From an uncultured Lachnospiraceae bacterium (GTDB lineage: Bacteria; Bacillota; Clostridia; Lachnospirales; Lachnospiraceae), in the NCBI GenBank assembly GCA_902787715.1, contig CADAHQ010000011.1:1-41355 (forward strand): a stretch of DNA of 41,355 nucleotides. Reading direction: 5' to 3'. The notes under the pieces were generated by a model, which made no database searches, was not told where the DNA came from, and saw only the letters and a program-made list of their open reading frames with translations. The position numbers and the translations under genes were made by a program. Positions 7,959-16,837 of this stretch are shown here, piece after piece. Numbering within the stretch: the first letter of the stretch is position 1; every line of letters begins with the position of its first letter.

Positions 7959-8324
7959 ATGTTGGACATTGAACTCGGCGCCGTCCAGGAGCGTTTCGCC
8001 GATCTTGTGTGGGAAAATGAGCCCGTGCCTTCGGGTGACCTTGTAAAGATTTGCGAGAAGGAGCTGAACTGGAAGAAGCCTACCACATATACCGTTCTCC
8101 GCAAGCTCTGTGAAAAGGGGCTTCTGCAGAACGTCGACGGCATTGTTACGTCGCAAATCTCGCGGGAGGAATTCTATTCCGCGAAGAGCGAACAGATTGT
8201 GGACGACTCGTACCGCGGGTCGTTGCCTGCATTTGTCGCTGCCTTCGTTTCCAAGAAGGGCCTTACGGCCGATGAAGCGGAGGAGATTCAGCGCATGATC
8301 GACGCCTACCGGAAGGAGGTTTGA
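7959..8324 (+). CDS. BlaI/MecI/CopY-family transcriptional repressor
   Basis: The 121-residue protein matches the family's size and order: an N-terminal winged helix with DLVWENEPVPSGDL and WKKPTTYTVLRKLCEKGLL (the recognition helix and wing), then a C-terminal dimerisation helix with EFYSAKSEQ and ADEAEEIQRMIDAYRKE. These repressors bind dyads near promoters and are inactivated when the partner M56 membrane protease is triggered. ATGGAGGAAAACTGCC precedes ATG. Its stop is one base before the M56 gene's start, so the two are co-expressed. No beta-lactamase or transpeptidase gene is adjacent, so the regulated target is unknown. Confidence 0.92.
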   Translation: MLDIELGAVQERFADLVWENEPVPSGDLVKICEKELNWKKPTTYTVLRKLCEKGLLQNVDGIVTSQISREEFYSAKSEQIVDDSYRGSLPAFVAAFVSKKGLTADEAEEIQRMIDAYRKEV

Positions 8325-8325
8325 C

Positions 8326-10701
8326 ATGAACACGCTGTTCTTACGATTGCTCAATGCGGGAATCACCGCCGGCTGGCTGATTCTCGCCGTTATTGTCGCG
8401 CGGCTTCTTTTAAAGAAAGCGCCGCGCAGGGCCGTCTGCGCCCTTTGGGCCATTGTGGCGCTGCGGCTTTTGCTTCCCATTGACATCCAAAGCCCCTTGA
8501 GCGTGCTTCCCGCCTCCACGGCGCTGTCCGTTCGGGAAGAAGTCACCGCGCCGACCGATTCATCCCCTTCCGACGTTTCCCTGCCCTCTTCGCAGAAGCC
8601 CTGGCAGGACAGCGCTCCGCTTTCTTCCGGGGATACGATTGCCTCGGTAAGCACCCCCGCGGGGGATACCGCGTCCCGTGAAAATGTTTCCGACGGTTAT
8701 CCGGAAACAACATATAGCAAGACAAATACGGAAGACAACGCCTCCCACGCACCCGCGGACGATGTTCCCGCGGCCGCAACGGAAAGCTCTCCCTCATTGG
8801 CGAACGGCAATGCAAACGCAGGTAACGCTGCAGACGCCGCCGGCGGAGCAGGTGCATTTGCCTTTTCCTCCGCAACCGTCCGGTCCCTTACGTTCCTCTG
8901 GATCGCGGGTATGTTTGTATTTGCAGGGCTTGCGCTCTTCAGTTTCACAAAGCTTCGCGGCATGACCGCCGCCTCCGTCCGGATTGCGGACCGTGGCTCC
9001 GAAGACGCAGACGGGGCCAAAGCAGGACGCATCTTTGCCTGCGATGAGATCTCGTCCCCGTTTATTCTTGGAATCCTCCGCCCGGGAATCTTTGTTCCCT
9101 CCGGGCTCCGCGGGCAGGAATATGACTATGTCATCGCCCATGAAAAAGCCCATCTTGCAAGACATGACCACTGGTGGAAGCCCCTGGCCTACCTGCTGCT
9201 TGCGCTGTACTGGTTCCAGCCGCTTTGCTGGATTGCCTTCTGGCTGTTCTGCAAGGATGTGGAGATGGCCTGCGACGAGCAGGTCGTTCACAACATGGGG
9301 CGCGCGGAAATCGCCGAATACTCCCAGACACTTCTCAACTTAAGCAACCCTCACCGCACCGTTGCTGTCTGCCCCCTTGCCTTCGGAATGGTGAGCGTGA
9401 AGCAGCGTATCCGGAACGTACTTTCCTACAAAAAGGCACCTTTCTGGATTATCGTGATGGTGCTTCTCACGGGAATCACGGTGGCCATCCTCTTCGGCAC
9501 CGGGCCGCGGAAGGCTGCTTCCCCCGACGTCACCGCAACGCCGACCTCCGGCGAAGCTCCGCAGGGTGAGGCGGCAACCGATTCTTCCAACAGCATCCAA
9601 AACCCCGGAAAGGCGGTGGACGCAATGTGCCCTGAATTTACCGCGAAAGTTACGCAGATTAATGCGGATTCCGTCCTGGTTTATGCCGGGTCCGTTCCGC
9701 AGCTGGAGCGCTACTACCTGATTGAGATTCCGAAGAGCGCCCTTCCTTCTTCGCCGGAAGTCCGGATCGGAGATCGTCTCGACGTTCGCTTCAACGGCAT
9801 AATCATCGAAGGCATGCCCGCGCACCTGCAGCAGATTAACTCGGTTCGCGTCCGGCTTGAGCCATCGACCACCTCGGTTACCCTTGAGGAGCTCCGGGAA
9901 TACTACCCTGAGGTGTTCCGACTCGGCCGCTCGGACGGCGTCACCATCGCCGTATGGCAGCTGGGTGCCGGCAGTTACTACTGCACGTTCTTCTCGGGCA
10001 CGACAATAAGTGCCGCGGAGATGTCGCAGGAAATCCTCTCCCGGCCGCAACTTCGCGTGGATACTGCCAAAATGATTCTGGAGTCTTTCCATCTTCCCGA
10101 TGACAAGATTCGCATCGAGCCGGTGTATGCGCTCCACTCCAGTTATGCATACACCATCGACGATGCATACCGCGCGGGGGTTCGGGCGATGTTCGTCGGC
10201 TCGGGCGACATCCGCTCGGGAGTCGCCTATACAAAGCGAATCACGAGCCACAGCAAGGAAGATTTCCTCAGCCAGGCTGTCGATTACGAGCTTTACGAAA
10301 GCAGCCAAATGGACAGCTGGCGACGCATTCTCCCGGTCTTCTGCCTGGATTCTGACGAGGCCGTGAGCAGTTTTGCGCTTACGGACAGCCCCGCGACGCG
10401 GAACATAAACGGCAAATCCTTCCCTTCCTTCCGCCGCGCTGTCTCCGACCGCCGCTTTACGGGCTCGTTCTATGACGATTCCGTGCTTCTCGCGGTGATG
10501 ATTCCCATGGGCATGGAGTACCGTGTAAAACTTGACAGCATCCTTTACGATAACAATACGCTTTGTCTGAACCTCAAGCGGACCGACACCTCCCTGGTGC
10601 CGTCCGACAGCGCCTACACCTGGTTTATGCTTGTGGCCGTGCCGCGCAGCTACGTGGAAGGCCGCACGGAAATCTACGCCGACCTGTTGCCGGACGGCTG
10701 A
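8326..10701 (+). CDS. M56-family (BlaR1-like) sensor metalloprotease with novel outer domain
   Basis: The 791-residue membrane protein starts one base after the BlaI-type gene. Segments near 10-30 and 38-52 are hydrophobic. A low-complexity Ser/Thr/Ala-rich stretch spans about 70-180, then a membrane segment (188-205). The M56 zinc protease core follows with HEKAH at 272-276 and the third-ligand region DVEMACDE near Glu313, then membrane segment PFWIIVMVLLTGITVAILF (372-390). The last ~400 residues are probably extracellular and do not show the SxxK/KTG motifs of a penicillin-binding sensor, unlike true BlaR1 (usually ~600 residues). I infer a signal-triggered protease that inactivates the neighbouring repressor in response to an unknown ligand. 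Confidence 0.88.
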   Translation: MNTLFLRLLNAGITAGWLILAVIVARLLLKKAPRRAVCALWAIVALRLLLPIDIQSPLSVLPASTALSVREEVTAPTDSSPSDVSLPSSQKPWQDSAPLSSGDTIASVSTPAGDTASRENVSDGYPETTYSKTNTEDNASHAPADDVPAAATESSPSLANGNANAGNAADAAGGAGAFAFSSATVRSLTFLWIAGMFVFAGLALFSFTKLRGMTAASVRIADRGSEDADGAKAGRIFACDEISSPFILGILRPGIFVPSGLRGQEYDYVIAHEKAHLARHDHWWKPLAYLLLALYWFQPLCWIAFWLFCKDVEMACDEQVVHNMGRAEIAEYSQTLLNLSNPHRTVAVCPLAFGMVSVKQRIRNVLSYKKAPFWIIVMVLLTGITVAILFGTGPRKAASPDVTATPTSGEAPQGEAATDSSNSIQNPGKAVDAMCPEFTAKVTQINADSVLVYAGSVPQLERYYLIEIPKSALPSSPEVRIGDRLDVRFNGIIIEGMPAHLQQINSVRVRLEPSTTSVTLEELREYYPEVFRLGRSDGVTIAVWQLGAGSYYCTFFSGTTISAAEMSQEILSRPQLRVDTAKMILESFHLPDDKIRIEPVYALHSSYAYTIDDAYRAGVRAMFVGSGDIRSGVAYTKRITSHSKEDFLSQAVDYELYESSQMDSWRRILPVFCLDSDEAVSSFALTDSPATRNINGKSFPSFRRAVSDRRFTGSFYDDSVLLAVMIPMGMEYRVKLDSILYDNNTLCLNLKRTDTSLVPSDSAYTWFMLVAVPRSYVEGRTEIYADLLPDG

Positions 10702-10755
10702 CAAACCCGGTGCAGGATTGCCGCCGTACCCCGGCTTCGGACGGCTGACTTATCC

Positions 10756-10784
10756 TTGCAACTTCCGCTCCGATATGGTATACT
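10756..10784 (+). promoter_or_regulatory. Promoter of the F420-ligase-family gene
   Basis: TTGCAA (10756-10761), 17 bases, TATACT (10779-10784). A hairpin in the leader (10801-10826, GCGGC/GCCGC extended by TTTTC/GAAAA with one bulge) precedes the ribosome binding site AAAGGAG. No T-tract follows it, so it is not a terminator. Confidence 0.75.
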
Positions 10785-10860
10785 CTTCTGTGGCTTTTTG
10801 GCGGCATTTTCCGTTTGAAAAGCCGCAATATAAAGAAACCAATCAAAGGAGTCCACACAC

Positions 10861-12060
10861 ATGGAACGTAGAGTCGGAACTGTATCCAGAGGCATCCGTT
10901 GCGGCATCATCCGCGAGGGAGACAACCTTGTCGACATCGCTGTTGACAGCGTGCTCGGCGCGGCAGAGAGCGAAGGCTTTGCACTTCGCGACCGCGACGT
11001 CATTGCTCTGACGGAGTCCATCGTCGCAAGAGCCCAGGGCAACTATGTAAGCGTTGACGACATCGCAGCAGACGTAAAGAGCAAGCTCGGCGGCGGCACC
11101 GTCGGTGTCATCTTCCCGATCCTCTCGAGAAACCGCTTCGCCATCGTGCTTCGCGGTATCGCGAAGGGTTGCAAGAAGGTCGTCCTCATGCTCAGCTACC
11201 CCAGCGACGAGGTGGGCAATGCGCTGGTAACCCTCGACCAGATCGACGAGTCCGGCGTCAACCCCTACTCGGATGTGTTGGACCTTGCTAAATATCGCGA
11301 ATTGTTCGGCTACCGCAAGCATGAATTTACCGGCGTTGATTACGTGGAGTATTACTCCGACCTGATCAAGAATTGCGGCGCCGAGGTTGAGGTTGTATTT
11401 GCCAACCAGCCGAAGACGATTCTTAACTACACCGACTGCGTCATCAACTGCGACATTCACACCAGAGAGCGCACGAAGCGCATTCTCCTGGCAGCCGGCG
11501 CCAAGGCTGTGTGCAGCCTGGCCGACTTGATGACCGCTCCGGTGAACGGAAGCGGCTTCAATGCCCGCTACGGACTGCTCGGCTCCAACAAGTCCACGGA
11601 GGACAAGGTGAAGCTCTTCCCGCAGGCCGAGGGCGCGCAGAAGCTCGTTGAGGCCATCCAGACGGCCATCCTCGAGAAGACCGGCAAGCACGTGGAGGTT
11701 ATGGTTTACGGCGACGGCGCATTCAAGGATCCCCAGGGCAAAATCTGGGAGCTGGCCGACCCGGTGGTAAGCCCGGCATTTACCAAGGGCCTAATCGGCA
11801 CTCCGAACGAGCTGAAGTTAAAGTATCTCGCGGACAATGATTTCGCAAACCTCTCGGGCTCGGAACTCCGCGATGCCATCTCCGCAAGCATCAAGGCGAA
11901 GGAAGGCAGCCTCGTCGGCAACATGGCTTCCCAGGGCACGACGCCCCGCCAGCTGACGGACCTCATCGGCTCCCTTTGCGACCTCACGTCCGGCTCGGGC
12001 GACAAGGGCACGCCCATCATCCTGATTCAGGGCTATTTCGACAACTACACTTCGATGTAA
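10861..12060 (+). CDS. Coenzyme F420:L-glutamate ligase (CofE) family protein
   Basis: The 399-residue protein begins MERRVGTVSRGIRCGIIREG, with RDRDVIALTESIVARAQGN (residues ~43-61), a sequence characteristic of the gamma-glutamyl ligase family. Later SLADLMTAPVNGSGFNARYG and VYGDGAFKDPQGKIWELADP are also conserved. In archaea and actinobacteria the enzyme adds glutamate to coenzyme F420. At 399 residues it is longer than the ~250-residue archaeal enzyme and resembles the stand-alone clostridial branch, where F420 is not expected, so the substrate is probably different. No other F420 gene is nearby. It has its own promoter, and a terminator separates it from the M48 gene. Confidence 0.82.
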   Translation: MERRVGTVSRGIRCGIIREGDNLVDIAVDSVLGAAESEGFALRDRDVIALTESIVARAQGNYVSVDDIAADVKSKLGGGTVGVIFPILSRNRFAIVLRGIAKGCKKVVLMLSYPSDEVGNALVTLDQIDESGVNPYSDVLDLAKYRELFGYRKHEFTGVDYVEYYSDLIKNCGAEVEVVFANQPKTILNYTDCVINCDIHTRERTKRILLAAGAKAVCSLADLMTAPVNGSGFNARYGLLGSNKSTEDKVKLFPQAEGAQKLVEAIQTAILEKTGKHVEVMVYGDGAFKDPQGKIWELADPVVSPAFTKGLIGTPNELKLKYLADNDFANLSGSELRDAISASIKAKEGSLVGNMASQGTTPRQLTDLIGSLCDLTSGSGDKGTPIILIQGYFDNYTSM

Positions 12061-12070
12061 ATAAAAAAAC

Positions 12071-12100
12071 GGCCGACAGTCCCGCGATTGTCGGCCTTTC
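12071..12100 (+). terminator. Terminator after the F420-ligase-family gene
   Basis: Perfect 8-bp stem GGCCGACA / TGTCGGCC with a 10-base loop, followed by a short TTTC. The M48 gene starts 21 bases on, so read-through expression is plausible. Confidence 0.65.
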
Positions 12101-12116
12101 CTGTTAGGAGGCTCCC

Positions 12117-13340
12117 ATGAATTACAAACTGACTGTGCTCATTCTGATCGGCGTTGTTTTTGTCTACAAGCTTCTGCTCACGCTTCTTAGGCTCCGTTCG
12201 ACGCACAACGCAATCCCTGCAAACGTAGCGGACATCTACGACGCGGAGACCTACAAAAAATGGTGTGCGTACCGCACCGACAAATGCCGCCTCGCCATCT
12301 TCGAATCCCTCGTCTGCCTCGCTGTGGACATGGTTTTGATTGCCACCGATGCGTATGCTGCATTTGCCGGGCTGTTCCCGAAGACTGTGTTCTGGCAGCT
12401 CTTCGCAGTGCTTCTTCTCTCTTCGCTCACCGTCATCGCGACGCTTCCGTTCACGTACTATGACACCATGAAGATCGAGGAGCGCTACGGCTTTAACCGC
12501 ACTAAGCACGGCACATTCTTTGCAGACCAGGTGAAGGAGTTTCTCATCTCCTTAGGCATCCTTACACTGATTACGTGGATTCTCTCGCTTCTGTATCGGT
12601 GGATCGGGGACTGGATGATTGTGGCATTTGCCGCGGTTTTGTGCCTGTTGATTTTCGGAATCACATTCCTCTATCCTTTGTTAAGCCGAGCGTTTAACAA
12701 GTTCACGCCCCTTGAGGAGGGTGAGCTTCGGGACAAGCTCACGGCGCTTCTTACGAAGCACGGCTACCACGTGCGCGCCATCGAGGTGATGGATGGCTCC
12801 CGCCGCTCCACCAAGGCCAACGCCTACTTCGCCGGCTTCGGCAAATCCAAATCCATCGTCCTCTACGATACCCTCATCGACAAGCTTTCGCCCGATGAGA
12901 TCTGCGCCGTCTTCGCCCACGAGCTCGGGCACGGCGTGCACAAGGACACCCTGAAGGGTCAGCTCATCTCCATCCTGCAGATGGGGCTTCTCTCGGTTCT
13001 CGCATGGCTTACAATCCGCACCACCTCCCTGTATCCGCAGTTCGGTTTCGACGAAGTCAACTACGGTTTCGCAGTACTGTTGATCCTCTCGGTGGAATTT
13101 GCCCTGATTGCGCCGCTGTACGGCATTGCGGCCAATGCCCTCTCGCGCCGCCACGAATACCGCGCCGACAATTTCGCCGTGAAGGAAGGCTACGGCGAGT
13201 CCCTCATCACCGGCCTCAAGAAACTCGTGCAGACCGACTTCGGCGACGTCGCTCCGTCGCCTGTGCTGATTCTTCTTGAGTACAGCCATCCGTCCCTCTC
13301 TCAGCGCATCGACGCGATTGAAGCGGAGATGAGCAAATAG
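12117..13340 (+). CDS. M48-family (Ste24/HtpX-like) membrane zinc metalloprotease
   Basis: The 407-residue protein has several N-terminal membrane segments (about 3-25, 60-85, 90-112, 140-190). The catalytic motif FAHELGHGVHKD has HELGH at 268-272, and the third zinc ligand is in SRRHEYRADNFA. The closing EYSHPSLSQRIDAIE matches the Ste24/CAAX-protease group. Such enzymes cleave membrane or prenylated substrates and take part in membrane protein quality control. TAGGAGG precedes ATG. The gene ends in TAG. The specific substrate is not known. Confidence 0.9.
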   Translation: MNYKLTVLILIGVVFVYKLLLTLLRLRSTHNAIPANVADIYDAETYKKWCAYRTDKCRLAIFESLVCLAVDMVLIATDAYAAFAGLFPKTVFWQLFAVLLLSSLTVIATLPFTYYDTMKIEERYGFNRTKHGTFFADQVKEFLISLGILTLITWILSLLYRWIGDWMIVAFAAVLCLLIFGITFLYPLLSRAFNKFTPLEEGELRDKLTALLTKHGYHVRAIEVMDGSRRSTKANAYFAGFGKSKSIVLYDTLIDKLSPDEICAVFAHELGHGVHKDTLKGQLISILQMGLLSVLAWLTIRTTSLYPQFGFDEVNYGFAVLLILSVEFALIAPLYGIAANALSRRHEYRADNFAVKEGYGESLITGLKKLVQTDFGDVAPSPVLILLEYSHPSLSQRIDAIEAEMSK

Positions 13341-13366
13341 TTTTCGTTGATTCAAACGATGCAAAA

Positions 13367-13415
13367 CGGGACGGCCTCTGATATGCTACCACTCTGAGGT
13401 CGTCCCGCATTTTTT
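13367..13415 (+). terminator. Strong terminator after the M48 gene, shared with the convergent K+ cluster
   Basis: A 12-bp stem (CGGGACGGCCTC / GAGGTCGTCCCG, one G-U pair) is followed by six T on the plus strand. On the minus strand four T follow, so it may also stop the potassium cluster transcript. Confidence 0.85.
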
Positions 13416-13451
13416 GGGTTCTTCTTCAATTCGGATTCTTCGTTTCCGCCG

Positions 13452-14099
13452 TCAGATCCGGAAGCACTTCTGTATCGCCTTCTGGTCTCCCAGCACAAGA
13501 AGCGTCATGTCCTCTACGAGCTCCGTATCGGGAGTGATGACCATGGTCATCCTGCCATCCCGCTTGATGCCCAGGATGCTGATGCTGTATTTCTTACGGA
13601 TATCAATATTTCCAATCGTTCGGCCGACCCAGCTCTCCGGCACCGTGACTTCATAGATGGCGTGACTTTGGTCGATGCGGATATAGTCACGGATGTGGTC
13701 GGACGCGTAGCGAATGGCCGCCCACTCCGCAACCTGTTTCTCAGGGTTGATAACATCATCGGCGCCGTTTCGGAGCAAAAACTTTGCCTGCACTTCGCGG
13801 TCCGCGCGGGAGACGACGTATTTGGCGCCGAGCTCCTTGAGAAGCGACGTAGTCTCCAGAGAGCTCTGAAAATCCCCGCCGATGGCGACGATGCACAGAT
13901 CGTAATTGTTGACGCCCAGGGAGCTTAAGAACGCCTCGTTGGTGCTGTCGCCGATCTGCGCGTCCGTGACAAAGGGGAGAATGCTGTTCACCCGGGGCTC
14001 GTTCTTGTCCACCGCCATAATCTGATGACCGAGCTCATTTAGCTTCCGCGCCATCATAAAACCGAAATTGTTCACACCGATCAAAAGAACTGATTTCAT
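13452..14099 (-). CDS. ktrA: KtrA-like RCK regulatory subunit of a potassium uptake system
   Basis: The 215-residue protein has an N-terminal RCK_N Rossmann fold (MKSVLLIGVNNFGFMMARKL) and a C-terminal RCK_C domain from about residue 140 (AIYEVTVPESWVGRTIGNID). One RCK_N plus one RCK_C is the KtrA arrangement. It forms a cytoplasmic nucleotide-sensing ring that gates the KtrB-type membrane subunit. The glycine-rich turn reads GVNNFG rather than the usual GxGxFG, so nucleotide binding may be altered. It starts 15 bases after the KtrB-like gene with an AGGAGG site. It is the last gene of the cluster. Confidence 0.85.
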   Translation of the reverse strand: MKSVLLIGVNNFGFMMARKLNELGHQIMAVDKNEPRVNSILPFVTDAQIGDSTNEAFLSSLGVNNYDLCIVAIGGDFQSSLETTSLLKELGAKYVVSRADREVQAKFLLRNGADDVINPEKQVAEWAAIRYASDHIRDYIRIDQSHAIYEVTVPESWVGRTIGNIDIRKKYSISILGIKRDGRMTMVITPDTELVEDMTLLVLGDQKAIQKCFRI

Positions 14100-14114
14100 T
14101 TCTTTTCCTCCTCA

Positions 14115-15449
14115 TCATCCCACTGTAATCTTCTCTTCAGGACTCTTGGAAACTTCCATGGCGCGACCGGAAACTGCAGCGTAAATGAGCGTCAGCCCGC
14201 CGACACGCCCCAAGAACATCAACACGATAATAATCCCGCGGGACAGCGCACCGAGCGCCGGTGTAAGCCCCAGCGAAAGGCCTACCGTGGCCACCGCGGA
14301 CGCAGTCTCAAAGAGGCATCGCTCAAGAGAAATCCCATCGACAACGCTGATGATACATGCGCCCACCAGTGCGAGTGTCAGATACAACACAAGAATCGTG
14401 GAAGCGCTTTTCACGGTTCCGTCGTCGATTCGGCGCCCGAACATCTCCGCGTGCTTGCGGCGCCGGAATACCGTCGTTGCGTTGGCAAACAATACCGCGA
14501 GTGTTGTAGTTTTCATACCGCCAGCCGTGGATCCGGGCGATCCTCCGACGAGCATCAAAAAGACAATCATCATGCGCCCGACGCCGGAAAGTGCCGCAAG
14601 GTCCGAGGTGTTAAAACCTGCTGTACGGGGCGTCACCGCCTGGAACAGGGAGAGACACAGCCGGTCCTTCATCGGCTCTGCGGCATACTCTCCGAAGAAC
14701 AGCCATGCAAACGGCAATACAATCAAAACAAGGGACGTCACAATCGCGACCTTGCTCTGCATGCGGTAGCGCTTAAAATGGTGCCTGTGAGTGCGAATGT
14801 CGCTCCAGGTCAGAAAGCCGATGCCGCCGATGACAATCAAAAGGCAAATCGGAATCACCAACGCGGGATTCCCCGCGTATCCGGTCAATGACGAATACTG
14901 CCCGGTCCGGCTTCCCATGAGGTCGAAGCCCGCATTGCAGAACGCCGAAATCGAATGGAAGAACGACATCGGAACGCCGGCCCAGCCAAACTCGGAGCAG
15001 AAGAACGGGAGCATCGAAAGAGCTCCGAGCAACTCAAACAAGAAGATTGCCTTGATGGCAAAGCTCACCAGATGCACGACCCCGCCCAGCTGCGGCGCCG
15101 AGATACTGTCCTGCAGGGTGCTCCGCTGCACAAGTGAAAGCTTCTTGCCGGAAAGCGCGGCGATAAACAATGCAATGGCAATGACGCCGATACCGCCGAT
15201 CTGAATCAAAATGATAATCAAAGTCTGGCCGAATGCCGACCAGTAGGTGGCGGTGTCCTGCACGACAAGTCCCGTCACGCACACTGCGGATGTCGCCGTA
15301 AACAGCGTATCCCCGAACGACGTCCACTCCCGCGCCGCCGAGGCAATCGGCAGAGTCAGCAAAAGAGCGCCGATGAGAATCACTCCGGCAAATCCCAAAA
15401 TAATAATTTGAAACGAAGACAGTCTTCTCCGAATCTTGTGAACGGCCAT
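14115..15449 (-). CDS. ktrB: KtrB-like (TrkH superfamily) potassium uptake membrane subunit
   Basis: The 444-residue membrane protein is of KtrB length. GVGRMMIVFLMLVGGSPGSTAGGMK contains the pore-loop signature of the TrkH/KtrB/HKT superfamily, and QTLIIILIQIGGIGVIAIAL is the conserved early transmembrane signature. The start at 15449 is chosen because GGGGGAG stands just upstream; an in-frame ATG at 15482 would add 11 charged residues. It pairs with the KtrA-like gene 15 bases downstream. A 103-base gap separates it from the channel gene, and I see no clear promoter there. Confidence 0.88.
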   Translation of the reverse strand: MAVHKIRRRLSSFQIIILGFAGVILIGALLLTLPIASAAREWTSFGDTLFTATSAVCVTGLVVQDTATYWSAFGQTLIIILIQIGGIGVIAIALFIAALSGKKLSLVQRSTLQDSISAPQLGGVVHLVSFAIKAIFLFELLGALSMLPFFCSEFGWAGVPMSFFHSISAFCNAGFDLMGSRTGQYSSLTGYAGNPALVIPICLLIVIGGIGFLTWSDIRTHRHHFKRYRMQSKVAIVTSLVLIVLPFAWLFFGEYAAEPMKDRLCLSLFQAVTPRTAGFNTSDLAALSGVGRMMIVFLMLVGGSPGSTAGGMKTTTLAVLFANATTVFRRRKHAEMFGRRIDDGTVKSASTILVLYLTLALVGACIISVVDGISLERCLFETASAVATVGLSLGLTPALGALSRGIIIVLMFLGRVGGLTLIYAAVSGRAMEVSKSPEEKITVG

Positions 15450-15552
15450 ACTCCGCTCCCCCTGTTTTCCTTCTTTTCGCACTTCACGGCGTCCTCAACA
15501 CGTTTTACCGCATCCGCACCGCGCTTCACTAACCCTCTTTGCGGCCTGCAGG

Positions 15553-16773
15553 TTACTTTTTCGCCTTCCTCCGAAGCGGCGCATCCTGCCTGCTCTTGCC
15601 GGTGTTCGCTCCCTTGCGGTACAAAAGAACCACATCGCCCTTTCGAATCTCGCTTCCGCCCGAGGGAATCAGCATCTTTCCCTTCCGCTCGATGGAAACA
15701 ATCAATTCCCGGCGGCTGATATCCAGATTGCGAATCTCCTCTCCGACCCACGGATGCTCCTCGCCGACGAACACTTCCCGAAGGTTCATATCGCTTCTGT
15801 CCGCAAAATGCTGCCCCGCAAGAACCAGCACATCATCCTCGCAAATCTCCGTATCACCGCTTGGCACAATCTGCTCCTCGCCGCGGAGAATCACCACCAA
15901 AAGAAGCTGGGGCGGCAGAACAATCGAGGAAAGCTTCTTTCCGCACCAGGAGTGCCCGTGGGAGACGGTCGAAGTGATGAACCGCACATCGCGCTCCTCG
16001 CCGATTGTGGATGCCGTCTTGATGCGGGTGTATTTTTCGACGAAACCCGCGGAAATAATACCCGTAGGCACCGCCACCAGACCGACACCCAGACACGCTA
16101 TGATGATGGCCAGAATCCGCCCTGCGGTAGTGACCGGATAGATGTCGCCGTAGCCCACCGTCAGAATCGCGGAGGTCGACCACCAGATGCCGGAAAAAGC
16201 ATTGTCAAAGCCCGACCCGTGCCCGTGCTCCAAGCTGTACATCGCCAGAGACGACGCTACCATGAGCATCACCAAAAGGCAGATGGAGGAAAACAGCTGG
16301 TTCTTCTTCTCGTACAAGATGTCGGTGATGACATTGAACGCATCGTACTGCGAATTGATCTTAAAGAGGCGGAAGATGCGGAACACCCGCAGGATCCGGA
16401 ACGCCACAATACCGCCCGGGAACACAATCGGAAGGTAATACGGGAAGAACGTCAAAAGGTCGATGAGCCCGTAGAAAGAAATCACGAACGCAAGCTTGGC
16501 GCCCCAGAAGGATTTGTCGGGATAGAGAAACTCCGCGGTCCACAGGCGGAGGATATACTCGATGGTGAAAATGATGATGGTGATCAGCTCGATGGCATCG
16601 AAGATACCGCGGAACCTCTCCAGCTCATCGAAGGTGTCCGCAAATGTGACAAAAAGGTTGAGAAGGATGACCGCCACGATGAAGATATCAAACGACCGGC
16701 TCAGCGTATCCCTGCGGTCGCCGATGGAAATGACATGAAAAATCTGCTTTTTTGCCTGTTTCATGGTCTTCAT
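15553..16773 (-). CDS. Voltage-gated-type potassium channel with two RCK_C domains
   Basis: The 406-residue protein has six membrane segments with an S4-like arginine array (FRILRVFRIFRLF, residues ~125-137) and the K+ selectivity filter TVGYGD (205-210). After S6 come two TrkA_C (RCK_C)-like units, one near SHGHSWCGKKLSSIVLPPQ and one near GEEHPWVGEEIRNLDI, each ending in a SGG/SGD-type loop. An RCK_N domain is absent, so gating would rest on the RCK_C pair. AGGAG lies eight bases before ATG. The position between two complete K+ uptake systems suggests a role in K+ balance. Ion selectivity is well supported; voltage dependence is inferred. Confidence 0.88.
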   Translation of the reverse strand: MKTMKQAKKQIFHVISIGDRRDTLSRSFDIFIVAVILLNLFVTFADTFDELERFRGIFDAIELITIIIFTIEYILRLWTAEFLYPDKSFWGAKLAFVISFYGLIDLLTFFPYYLPIVFPGGIVAFRILRVFRIFRLFKINSQYDAFNVITDILYEKKNQLFSSICLLVMLMVASSLAMYSLEHGHGSGFDNAFSGIWWSTSAILTVGYGDIYPVTTAGRILAIIIACLGVGLVAVPTGIISAGFVEKYTRIKTASTIGEERDVRFITSTVSHGHSWCGKKLSSIVLPPQLLLVVILRGEEQIVPSGDTEICEDDVLVLAGQHFADRSDMNLREVFVGEEHPWVGEEIRNLDISRRELIVSIERKGKMLIPSGGSEIRKGDVVLLYRKGANTGKSRQDAPLRRKAKK

Positions 16774-16837
16774 TGGGAATCTCCTTTCTCCTGATTTACA
16801 AAAAAGTATTCGCAATCCTCCGCAACACCGGGCCTGT

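Noticed and set aside
8326-10701. Calling the M56 protein a beta-lactam sensor (BlaR1/MecR1)
   Set aside because: The outer domain shows no SxxK, SxN or KTG set in the right order and no resistance gene is adjacent.
10691-10749. CGGACGGCTGAC direct repeat (10691-10702 and 10738-10749) as an attachment site or mobile element scar
   Set aside because: Only 35 bases separate the copies, nothing mobile lies between them and no integrase is present. It is more likely a small local duplication around the stop codon.
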